Part shown: positions 9,517-17,915 of the stretch, one piece after another
Layout: each line of letters begins with the position of its first letter
Numbering within the stretch: the stretch's first letter is position 1
Origin: Mastigocoleus testarum BC008
GTDB lineage: Bacteria; Cyanobacteriota; Cyanobacteriia; Cyanobacteriales; Nostocaceae
Assembly (NCBI RefSeq): GCF_001456025.1
Contig: NZ_LMTZ01000144.1
Location: 1-64,000 of the forward strand
Direction: 5' to 3'
Length of the DNA stretch: 64,000 bases
The notes under the pieces: model-generated
What the model was told of the DNA's origin: nothing
Database searches by the model: none
Seen by the model: only the letters and a program-made list of their open reading frames with translations
Made by a program: the position numbers and the translations under genes

Positions 9517-10047
9517 AAGAGAGTCGGAACATAAGCCGGGTTCTGTTCTCTTATTTACGGACACAGCATACTATATCCATAAATTTTGAGGGCGGTCATC
9601 TATCTGGGATGTCTGTTACCAAACACCTCTAGCGGCTCTTAATTGCGGAACTGGGAAAAGACCAACCGTGGTTCCTTTACCTTGCACCCAACCGGGGTTT
9701 ACCGAGCCAACACCTCTCGATGTTGCTGGTGAGCTCTTACCTCACCTTTGCACCCTTACCTTTTTCAGTGACCAGTTATCAGTTTATGGCTTGCGCCCTG
9801 TGCTTGCTAACGCCTTACTAACGCGCACGCAAAGCTAACAGTTTATGGCTGACACCACGCCCTCATGGGCTACAGTTACCTGTTGACTGTTAACTGTTAA
9901 CTGAAAGAAAGGCGGTATGTTTCTGTGGCACTATCCTCACGCTCACGCGCACTGGGCGTTACCCAGCAAGTCTGGTCTTTCGGGAGCCCGGACTTTCCTC
10001 AAACCAGTCATTACAACTAGTCTGTAACCACCTACGCCTACTCTCTC
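9517..10047 (-). ncRNA. rnpB: RNase P RNA (class A), with short tandem repeats
   Basis: Read on the minus strand, this is bacterial RNase P RNA. The 5' end (10047) begins agagagtaggcgtaggtgg. The universal GAGGAAAGTCCGGGCTC block lies near 9990, the P4-closing CCGCAATTAAGAG region is further on, and the 3' end shows AACCCGGCTTATGTTCCGAC. The RNA is the catalytic subunit that matures tRNA 5' ends. At about 530 nt it is longer than usual because the middle contains short repeats (cagttaa heptamers and two copies of agccataaactg at about 9780-9900). This is the STRR type of expansion known from heterocystous cyanobacteria. Ends are approximate. Confidence 0.93.
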
Positions 10048-10156
10048 CCAATTTATTTTAATCTCGGATTGCAATTATTGCGTGCAAGTTATTTATTTAG
10101 TGTTTACAGAAATCTAAATTTACCCAAATAGAATAGGTAACACGTAATCAATATTG

Positions 10157-11140
10157 TCAGTTTGAAGAAGAATTTACCACAGCATAAACCGCGATCGCAT
10201 GGGGGATGGGACGATTGGTAGAAATCAACGGGCGACCATTAACAATTAGTCCCGTGCTACCTCCACCATCAAGCATTGCTATGGTTCTACAGCGAAAATC
10301 TCGTAAAACTTTAATTGCATCTATTTGACGAGCATAGTTGCTAGAGTAAAGTACTACACTTTCTTGAGTGCCGTTGTTATCCAAATCGCTTACACCAAGA
10401 AATGTGCGTGGTAAGTATTTTTGAGTAGATTTATCAGCTAGTGGATGTAGTGCTCCTACTACTTCTGGAAAATGTGAGAATAATTGCTTAGTATAATTCT
10501 GAATCTTGGCGATCCCTGAAAATGGTCTGAAAGCGAATGCACGTATTTGACCCGGGTATTCCTTTCCAATTGCATAGCCGTAGGTAATCAAATTATTATC
10601 AGTTTTTAAACCAAAAGCAATACCTGTTGGGTTGTCATTAGTGGAAAAAAATGCCCCATTAACCATTGCAACAACTTTACGGGATGCAGTATTTCGAGCG
10701 AGTGCATCTTGCCAAAAATTAGATAGTATTTTTTTACTGATTTTACTGTCGTTATTTCCTGTAATATTTCCAGTTAAATTTTTGATAGTAGCTTTTCTTG
10801 TATCAATTACAGTGACATATTCCTGTTTTTGAATTTGAGACTGGGAATAATTAATAAGTAGACTTTGGTATACTCTAACCCCATCTTGGTGCAGGATTTT
10901 TTGGTAACTAGGAATTTTAGCTTCTGCTACTACTGAAATGGGGTTATGTGCTACAGAAAACACTATTAAACTAAATTTTATCTTCCACCAAAACAAATAT
11001 AAAGAAATTTTTTGCTCTTCTTGATGGCTAATTTTGTTTTTGCGACTTTTCCAGTTAATTCGATTGTAGCTACGGAACTTATACCGTTCGCAAAATTCAC
11101 GGATCCCGAGATTAGATATTTTAAATTTCTTATGGAACAT
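10157..11140 (-). CDS. Phosphodiester glycosidase (NAGPA-domain) exported protein
   Basis: A 327-aa protein. From about residue 125 it carries the DUF2233/NAGPA fold: VVAMVNGAFFSTNDNPTG, LGVSDLDNNG, CRTIAMLDGGGSTGLIVNGR and a final PHAIAVYAV. This family includes the mammalian mannose-6-phosphate uncovering enzyme and many bacterial cell-surface proteins. A hydrophobic stretch at about residues 48-72 (LYLFWWKIKFSLIVFSVA) looks like a signal or anchor. That suggests the first ~40 basic residues may be an over-extended start and that translation may begin further in. Substrate unknown. Monocistronic. Confidence 0.75.
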   Translation of the reverse strand: MFHKKFKISNLGIREFCERYKFRSYNRINWKSRKNKISHQEEQKISLYLFWWKIKFSLIVFSVAHNPISVVAEAKIPSYQKILHQDGVRVYQSLLINYSQSQIQKQEYVTVIDTRKATIKNLTGNITGNNDSKISKKILSNFWQDALARNTASRKVVAMVNGAFFSTNDNPTGIAFGLKTDNNLITYGYAIGKEYPGQIRAFAFRPFSGIAKIQNYTKQLFSHFPEVVGALHPLADKSTQKYLPRTFLGVSDLDNNGTQESVVLYSSNYARQIDAIKVLRDFRCRTIAMLDGGGSTGLIVNGRPLISTNRPIPHAIAVYAVVNSSSN

Positions 11141-11852
11141 TATGGAACATTTCTCTTACACCAATATTCATTATTCTTAATGAGAGACTAACTCAGTTGT
11201 TACGAAAAGATATAAACAAACCTTAAATCATTTAACCTGAGCTTGATTTTGCGAAACAAATGTTCCCTGTCCGGGAAGTAAAAACTCAGAATTACCTCAA
11301 AATTTAGCTTAGTCAAAATATTTCAGGATTTACGTATCAGAAAATTAAATATATTAAGTAATTTAAATAAAATGTATCTTTATGTAAAAAACATTATTAA
11401 GTAATGTATAAAAAAATGTTTTTTTTTGCAATATCTCGTTTTAACATCGATTGTTGAGCAAGCCTATCTATAGAGGTTCGAAAAAGTGAAGGTATTGCTC
11501 AGAAACAGGGAACAATAAATTTAAGCTTTCTGAGAAAAAATTAGGTCACATGTGGGTCTAGCTTGTAGAAAAAATCGCAGTACATAGATTGATCGATAAC
11601 TTTATTACTAATCAAATTTATCAATCTGCTTGGAACTTCTTGTGATTCAATAATTCATTTCTAGTATGGTGCTTTTAACTAAAGTATCAAGCGTTCGGAA
11701 TCAGGAAAGCTAATTATTTGAACTAAATTATTTGAAGTTAATTATTTGAAGTTAATTATCCTCATACTTCATTCAATCTTCAAAGTTTCTCAAAATAATC
11801 TTATTTTCATTTAGTCCACATTATTCAGTAAATTATTAGGTTTTTTAAAGCA
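11141..11852. other. AT-rich intergenic region upstream of the GH65 gene
   Basis: A 711-bp gap between divergent genes. It is very AT-rich, with short direct repeats of ttatttgaagttaa near 11725-11760. It must hold the GH65 and NAGPA-gene promoters. I see no gene or structured RNA. Confidence 0.45.
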
Positions 11853-14090
11853 ATGTTACACCTAGCCGCTCATAACTCCGGTCAAGCCCAAAACTTGACA
11901 GATTCTAAGGGTACCCATGTGATTGAGAGAGGATTTGACCCACAGAAACTACACCATCAAGAGACAGTTTTTAACTTGTCCAATGGTTATTTAGGAACAA
12001 GGGGAACATTTGAGGAGGGCTATCCTCAAGATTCTCCAGCAACAATGATCCATGGCGTCTATGATGATGTAGAAATTGCCAAAACAGAACTGGTGAATTG
12101 TCCGAATTGGTTAGCTTTAACCATAACTATTGACGGACAACGCTTTGGGATGGAAAGTGGTGAAATTTTGACCTACGAGCGTAGATTGGATCTACGTTTG
12201 GGTATCCTTAGCCGTAATGTTCGCTGGCGATCGCCCAATGGTCAGACTGTAGAGTTTAACTTTGAACGTTTTGTTTCCCTAGCCGATCGTCATACTCTAG
12301 CTATTCGCTGTCAAATAACATCCATAGATTTTGAGGGTGAAGTTAAGATTACATCGGGCTTTGATGCTGAACCAACTACCCAAGGAAGACCTCATTGGAA
12401 AACTATTGAGTGGGGTAGTAAAGATAATGTTATGTGGTTGCATACCCAAACTAAAAGTTCCCAAATCCAATTGGGAATGGCGGCTAAATTAACCACGCAA
12501 GACGATGAATTTGTCATATCTAGTACCGATTCACAAGTAGAGGCTAAGTGCTATTTTCTACCCGGACAAACCTTTGGCGTAGAAAAAATTGTGACTATTT
12601 TCACATCTCGAGATACAGAAATTCCCCTTGATGTTGCATTGGATAGACTTGCAGAAAATCCAAGCTATCCAAGCTTACTCGCTGCGCACATTGCTGCGTG
12701 GGATCTAGTCTGGAAAGATAACGACGTGATTATTGAAGGCGATACCTTAGCTCAGTTGAGCGTTCGTTATAACATTTTTCAACTGCTTGCAGTTGCACCG
12801 CGCAATGATGATCGAGTTAGTATTCCACCTAAAACACTTTCTGGTTTTGGTTATCGCGGACATATTTTCTGGGATACAGAAATTTTTATTCTTCCCTTAC
12901 TCGTCCTAACTCAGCCAGCACTTGCTCGTAATCTCTTGAATTATCGGTATCATACCTTGCCTCAAGCACGCCTGAAGGCACAAGAAATGGGATTTGAAGG
13001 AGCAATGTTTGCTTGGGAAAGTGCTGATACAGGTGAAGAAGTAACTCCCCGTTGGGTACCCGATCCTAATGGTGAAATGGTGCGAATATGGTGTGGAGAT
13101 TTAGAAATACATATTAATTCTGATATTGCTTATGCTGCTTGGCAATATTGGAAAACCACTGGAGATGACGAATGGATGAGCTCTTATGGGGCTGAAATGT
13201 TCCTAGATACTGCAAACTTCTGGGAAAGTCGGGTTGAATGGAACGAGACTCGTGATTGCTACGATATTCGCGATGTTATTGGTCCTGACGAGAATCACGA
13301 TCGCGTAGATAATAATGCTTTCACCAACTTAATGGTAAGGTGGCATTTAAAGTCTGCTATTACTTTGTGGGAATGGTTATCTCAAGACTGTCTGGAAACA
13401 GCTTCACACTTAGCCGATGCTCTGAAAATAAGTCCAGAAAAACTACAACATTGGGCTGAAATCGCCGATCAAATATTTATCAATATCGATTCTTCTACCG
13501 GCTTAATAGAACAATTTGATGGTTTCTTCGATTTAGAATATGTTAACTTTGCCGATTACCAATCTCGAACAACATCTATGCAAGGTTTACTGGGGATAGA
13601 AGAAACTAGCAAGAAGCAAATCCTCAAACAACCAGATGTATTAATGGTGCTTTATTTGTTGCGGGATTTATACGATACACAAACCTTACAAGCAAATTGG
13701 GATTACTACACACCCCGTACTGACCACAGTTATGGTTCTTCTCTAGGTCCAGCAATTAACGCCATTGTGGCTTGCGATCTCGACCGAGCAAATACAGCAT
13801 ACGACCACTTTATGCAAGCAGCATTGGTAGACTTAGTTAACGTCCGTCTCAATGCTAATGATGGGGTTCATGCTGCAAGTGCGGGTGGAGTTTGGCAAGC
13901 TGTAATCTTTGGATTTGGTGGTGTCAGAATGACAGAATCTGGTCCAGTTGCTTGTGCAAAATTACCTACTAATTGGAAACGCCTGCAATTTAAACTCAAA
14001 TGGCATGGTGAATGGCATGAATTCGATTTACGTCCAGAGTTGGTTTGCAATGATGATAAAACAACTGAAGTTTTTCAAGCATCAGCGTAA
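11853..14090 (+). CDS. Glycoside hydrolase family 65 disaccharide phosphorylase
   Basis: A 745-aa enzyme with the three-part layout of GH65: N-terminal beta-sandwich (NLSNGYLGTRG), (alpha/alpha)6 barrel and a short C-terminal sheet. The general-acid Glu is at about residue 480 in GPDENHDRVDNN. GYRGHIFWDTEIFILP and the phosphate-side HAASAGGVWQAVIFGFGG are also characteristic. GH65 enzymes phosphorolyse alpha-linked disaccharides (maltose, trehalose, kojibiose, nigerose); the sequence does not tell me which. No phosphoglucomutase is adjacent. Convergent with the beta-lactamase gene; a 24-bp palindrome lies between them. Confidence 0.9.
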   Translation: MLHLAAHNSGQAQNLTDSKGTHVIERGFDPQKLHHQETVFNLSNGYLGTRGTFEEGYPQDSPATMIHGVYDDVEIAKTELVNCPNWLALTITIDGQRFGMESGEILTYERRLDLRLGILSRNVRWRSPNGQTVEFNFERFVSLADRHTLAIRCQITSIDFEGEVKITSGFDAEPTTQGRPHWKTIEWGSKDNVMWLHTQTKSSQIQLGMAAKLTTQDDEFVISSTDSQVEAKCYFLPGQTFGVEKIVTIFTSRDTEIPLDVALDRLAENPSYPSLLAAHIAAWDLVWKDNDVIIEGDTLAQLSVRYNIFQLLAVAPRNDDRVSIPPKTLSGFGYRGHIFWDTEIFILPLLVLTQPALARNLLNYRYHTLPQARLKAQEMGFEGAMFAWESADTGEEVTPRWVPDPNGEMVRIWCGDLEIHINSDIAYAAWQYWKTTGDDEWMSSYGAEMFLDTANFWESRVEWNETRDCYDIRDVIGPDENHDRVDNNAFTNLMVRWHLKSAITLWEWLSQDCLETASHLADALKISPEKLQHWAEIADQIFINIDSSTGLIEQFDGFFDLEYVNFADYQSRTTSMQGLLGIEETSKKQILKQPDVLMVLYLLRDLYDTQTLQANWDYYTPRTDHSYGSSLGPAINAIVACDLDRANTAYDHFMQAALVDLVNVRLNANDGVHAASAGGVWQAVIFGFGGVRMTESGPVACAKLPTNWKRLQFKLKWHGEWHEFDLRPELVCNDDKTTEVFQASA

Positions 14091-14184
14091 AACCATAATC
14101 AATGTCTATTTACATAGCACAAAATCTCAAATCCTTTGCTAGAGAAGCATCGTATTGATATTGTAGAGATGCAATCAATACACC

Positions 14185-14208
14185 AGAGACGCGATATATC
14201 GCGTCTCT
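14185..14208. terminator. 24-bp perfect palindrome between convergent genes
   Basis: A perfect palindrome (agagacgcgata and its complement) in the gap between two convergent stop codons. It can form a 12-bp hairpin on either strand and probably serves as a bidirectional transcript end. It belongs to the dispersed gagacgcg..cgcgtctc palindrome family of cyanobacterial genomes; a relative is at 55305-55324. Confidence 0.6.
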
Positions 14209-14259
14209 ACAGAGTTATAATCATAAACGAACCCGCCATAAATTACTAGAATATAGCAC

Positions 14260-15120
14260 TTATAGTAATTTGAGATCCTGAAAACAACGGCGCATCAATT
14301 CTTTGCGAGCAGCAATATCTTTTTTGTTGCGAATATCAATATTAACTGTAAAAAAGTAAGTGTTATTATCCCTTTCTAAGTAACCCACATACCATCCAAT
14401 TTGGGGTGTTGTCCTTGCAGCCCATCCCGTCTTTGCTCTGATGGTGTAATTGGGAGTCTGCTCAATGATCGCAATATCTTTCACAATTGACTGCGAACGC
14501 TCAGAAAACGGTAAATCATTCTTGTACAGACGTTGGAGAAACTGAATTTGCTCTTGGGGTGTAATTCGTATTTCTCCTTTGAGCCAAAATGTATCAATAT
14601 CTTCCTTACTACCAATTTTTTGGTTTCCATACCCAACCTTAGTAACCCATTTTTGCATTTCCTCGTGTCCAACTCTGCGAGCGATAACTTGGTAAAACCA
14701 AACTGCTGAGTTCTTAAATGCTTCTCTCATATTAAGGTCGCGGTTCCACTGAGGAAAATCTCTTTTAATTCCGTCCCACGTAAAAACAGAAAGTTCGTCA
14801 TTAAGTACGCCGGTTTCTAAAGCAATTAAAGAGTTGAGAATCTTGAAAGTTGATGCGGGTAAAAAACTTTTTGCGTTGCGACTGGGGTTATGTTCGTAAG
14901 TTTTATTTTTGTTTAAATCGTAGATGAGAATAGATCCTTCAACTCCCAATTTGTGAAAGTGTCGTTCAAAATTAATTTTTTGAGCAACACTCATATTATT
15001 GGAAGATTGAATTATCAGTTTTGATGTACCCAGTACCTGTTGTGTTGGTTGAAGTAAAACAAAACTGAGGGAGTTGGAACCCACAAAGATAATAGTCAAT
15101 AAACGGAAAATTTGCTTCAT
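14260..15120 (-). CDS. Class D (OXA-type) beta-lactamase
   Basis: A serine beta-lactamase of class D. The active-site STFK tetrad is near residue 90 (FLPASTFKILNS), the SxV motif is SAVWFYQV, a DTFWL segment follows, and the KTG triad is KTGWAART. Flanking IGWYVGYLE completes the fold. I chose the ATG at 15120 because it opens directly on a Sec signal peptide (MKQIFRLLTIIFVG); an upstream ATG at 15147 would add nine polar residues. The enzyme would hydrolyse penicillins in the periplasm. A cell-wall peptidase-like role, or a BlaR-like relative lacking its membrane part, cannot be excluded. It lies just outside the tandem repeats and the CAST. Confidence 0.85.
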   Translation of the reverse strand: MKQIFRLLTIIFVGSNSLSFVLLQPTQQVLGTSKLIIQSSNNMSVAQKINFERHFHKLGVEGSILIYDLNKNKTYEHNPSRNAKSFLPASTFKILNSLIALETGVLNDELSVFTWDGIKRDFPQWNRDLNMREAFKNSAVWFYQVIARRVGHEEMQKWVTKVGYGNQKIGSKEDIDTFWLKGEIRITPQEQIQFLQRLYKNDLPFSERSQSIVKDIAIIEQTPNYTIRAKTGWAARTTPQIGWYVGYLERDNNTYFFTVNIDIRNKKDIAARKELMRRCFQDLKLL

Positions 15121-15214
15121 AAGTTCCCATAAATCACTAAGATCCAAAGCATCATAGCATCCCGCAACTAAACAGATAGATAAACGGGATTAACCAACCG
15201 ATAACCCTCCGTAT

Positions 15215-15983
15215 CATGTAATCTATTTAATCCGCTCAAAGCACCCATAATCCCTTCAAAAGCCAAATCACTGATTATACAGATTACGAGATTACACGGA
15301 TGAGGATAATCGGGTTGTAGAATCTTTTAATCGGTGCAATCATGTAATCTATTTAATCCACTCAAAGCACCCATAATCCCTTCAAAAGCCAAATCACTGA
15401 TTATACGGATTACGAGATTACACGGATGAGGATAATCGGGTTGTAGAATCTTTTAATCGGTGCAATCATGTAATCTATTTAATCCGCTCAAAGCACCCAT
15501 AATCCCTTCAAAAGCCAAATCACTGATTATACGGATTACGAGATTACACGGATGAGGATAATCGGGTTGTAGAATCTTTTAATCGGTGCAATCATGTAAT
15601 CTATTTAATCCACTCAAAGCACCCATAATCCCTTCAAAAGCCAAATCACTGATTATACGGATTACGAGATTACACGGATGAGGATAATCGGGTTGTAGAA
15701 TCTTTTAATCGGTGCAATCATGTAATCTATTTAATCCACTCAAAGCACCCATAATCCCTTCAAAAGCCAAATCACTGATTATACGGATTACGAGATTACA
15801 CGGATGAGGATAATCGGGTTGTAGAATCTTTTAATCGGTGCAATCATGTAATCTATTTAATCCACTCAAAGCACCCATAATCCCTTCAAAAGCCAAATCA
15901 CTGATTATACGGATTACGAGATTACACGGATGAGGATAATCGGGTTGTAGAATCTTTTAATCGGTGCAATCATGTAATCTATT
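15215..15983. repeat. 126-bp tandem repeat, six full copies plus a partial
   Basis: The marker catgtaatctattt recurs at 15215, 15341, 15467, 15593, 15719, 15845 and 15971, an exact 126-bp period. Copies differ by only a few substitutions (ccgctc versus ccactc; tacagatt versus tacggatt in the first), so amplification is recent. The seventh copy is cut after 13-14 bp by the CAST end. Each unit is full of taatc/gatta words that can pair with one another. No reading frame runs through it. Confidence 0.95.
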
Positions 15984-16210
15984 TGTCGTTTGACAAATTA
16001 AATGACCACTTGCCAAAATAATGTCCTTTAAAATATTTAACTGCAAACCCTTACACTGTAAGGGTTTTTTTATTTTATGTCCAATTTAGCTGGACACAGG
16101 ATTATTGACAAATTAAGTGTCCTATTTTAGATATATGACAAATTATTTGTCCTTTCTTGAAAAAAGGTTATTGTCGAAGATTTTACGAAATTTGACAAAA
16201 TAAGTGTCCT
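15984..16210 (+). other. CAST end, tnsB side, with TnsB-binding repeats
   Basis: The terminal TGTC is followed by at least five related 18-20-bp repeats with consensus ttgacaaat-taa-tgtcct, at about 15990-16007, 16010-16026, 16105-16123, 16135-16153 and 16192-16210. This is the usual Tn7-like end architecture, where TnsB binds several sites. The last site lies close to the tnsB start and may also mediate autoregulation (inference). Confidence 0.85.
16046..16073 (+). terminator. Rho-independent terminator inside the transposon end
   Basis: A 10-bp perfect stem (aacccttaca / tgtaagggtt) with a 1-nt centre is followed by a run of T on the plus strand. It sits between two groups of TnsB sites and would stop transcription entering the element from the left. 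Confidence 0.8.
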
Positions 16211-16257
16211 CATAGGAGTAAAATACAAAAACGTTCTAATTAAACAATTATGTTTTT

Positions 16258-16935
16258 ATGGATGACGATTACCCTAATGACTTTAAAGAGTTAGAAACCA
16301 ACGAAATAGTCACACAACTCTCTCATGAAGAGAGGTTTGTGTTGGAAATAATTCAAGATTTACTTAAGCCGTGCGATCGCAAAACTTATGGACAAAAACA
16401 AAGAGAAGCTGCAGCCAAGCTTGGGAAATCAGTGCGGACTGTACGAAGGTTAGTCAAAAAATGGGAAGAACAAGGTTTAGCTGCAATTCAAGTAGAAACA
16501 CGGGTTGATAAAGGTAAGCATCGCATCGATAAAAATTGGCAGGATTTTATTATTAAAACCTATAGGGAGGGTAATAAAGGTAGTAAGCGAATTAGTCCTT
16601 TGCAAGTTTCGATACGAGTAAAAGCTAGAGCATCTGAATTAGGGCAAGATAAGTATCCTAGCTACAGGACGGTGTATAGAGTTTTGCAGCCAATTATCGA
16701 GCAAAAAGAACAAAAAGCAAGTGTACGAAGTCGGGGTTGGCGAGGTTCGCGTTTATCAGTTAAAACTCGCGATGGTAAAGATTTATCGGTTGAGTATAGC
16801 AATCATGTTTGGCAGTGCGACCATACTCAAGTAGATTTGTTGCTGGTAGATAGACATGGTGAAATAGTTGGTCGTCCTTTTCTAACAACGGTTATAGATA
16901 CTTACTCCAGATGTTATGTAGAATCCACGTCGTAG
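16258..16935 (+). pseudogene. tnsB: tnsB 5' part (DDE transposase, interrupted)
   Basis: The N-terminal 219 codons (16258-16914) are TnsB of a V-K CAST. A winged-helix DNA-binding region (TYGQKQREAAAKLGKSVRTVRRLVKKWEE, written here only as its positions 45-73) is followed by the start of the RNase H fold. The first catalytic Asp is about residue 188 in WQCDHTQVD. After LTTVIDTYSRC the frame enters foreign DNA and stops at 16935 with YVESTS. The break is at an AGATGT repeated at 22606. Joining 16914 to 22612 gives an uninterrupted 560-codon gene whose junction (SRC-IMGINLG) agrees with intact homologues as I remember them. Confidence 0.92.
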
Positions 16936-16991
16936 AAATATTTGTGTGACTAGGTCTTGGCATAATATTCTACAATGTAACGCCACTAAAA

Positions 16992-17915
16992 TTAATTTTT
17001 CTGTTCCATAACAGCTTTTGCTTCTCGCCAAAACATTAACTGATATTGAGCAGGTAGATCATCTCTGACAACTCTGACCATTAATTTGCCATTTTGTGTT
17101 GGCAAGTAATTTTTGGGGAGATTTTGACAAAAGCCAATTTCAATCGCTTCACTGTACCAACGGTCAAATTCATCATCTAATTTTGTAGCTTGTTGAGTGG
17201 GAACATTAGGTTGTGCCTCATCACGGATCATTGCCAGAAGACAAGCCCCAGGATTATTGACAACGTTTACGCTGCGGTATTGCTCGAATGCTTTAATCGC
17301 AAGTTCAACAATGTTAGGGTCATGCTTGTTTATCTCTTGTTGCAAGCGAACTCCAAGCTTAATACCCATCTGTTGAATTGATTGAACAATTGCTTGTGGT
17401 AGGTTGTCATTGCCAGTGTTAGAAGCTCGATGTGGCTTAGTTTGAATCGGAACGACTTTTGGATTATGGGATGGTTGGGTCAATTTGAGTATTTGCGCCC
17501 GTAAACGCTCACACTCCGAGCGTAGCTCGAATATCTCAGCAACATGACCTCTAAGCACCTGGTTTTGATGTTTTAACTCCTGATTTTGCGCTTCCAGTTC
17601 TCGAATCCGTTGTTTTGAAACTTGATGAAGTGTTTTGAGACTGTGTGGTCCGGGTTGTTTTTTCTCTAGTTCCTTGTGGTGGGTTGTTTTGTGATTTTGC
17701 AAATCGTGGATGTAAGCCTTGAGTTCGGGCCATTTGTAGAGGTAGGAAACAGAACAACCTGCGATTTGTGCGATGTTAGGGAAAGTGAGAGGTTGACCGC
17801 TATTTTGTAGATGTTGGATAGCACACAATACTTGTTCTCTTTTCTTCTGTTTGCGTTGCTTTTGAGCTTGAACAAGTACGGCAGTTTGTTTTTCTCGATC
17901 GAGTTTTTTATTCAT
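16992..17915 (-). CDS. TnpC/DUF6262-like accessory protein of the recombinase cassette
   Basis: A 307-aa protein. A very basic N-terminus is followed by a helix-turn-helix (PNIAQIAGCSVSYLYKWPEL, residues ~45-64). A coiled coil at about residues 85-140 has repeated E-L/Q heptads (IRELEAQNQELKHQNQVL). The C-terminal half is less characteristic. Position and architecture fit the small TnpC-type partner of Tn554 recombinases (DUF6262), thought to influence orientation and efficiency of transposition. It overlaps the upstream 678-aa recombinase by 8 bp and is last in the four-gene operon. The function is a family inference. Confidence 0.7.
   Translation of the reverse strand: MNKKLDREKQTAVLVQAQKQRKQKKREQVLCAIQHLQNSGQPLTFPNIAQIAGCSVSYLYKWPELKAYIHDLQNHKTTHHKELEKKQPGPHSLKTLHQVSKQRIRELEAQNQELKHQNQVLRGHVAEIFELRSECERLRAQILKLTQPSHNPKVVPIQTKPHRASNTGNDNLPQAIVQSIQQMGIKLGVRLQQEINKHDPNIVELAIKAFEQYRSVNVVNNPGACLLAMIRDEAQPNVPTQQATKLDDEFDRWYSEAIEIGFCQNLPKNYLPTQNGKLMVRVVRDDLPAQYQLMFWREAKAVMEQKN

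Noticed and set aside
15215..15983. Possible CRISPR array
   Set aside because: The whole 126-bp unit repeats without variable spacers, so it is an ordinary tandem repeat.
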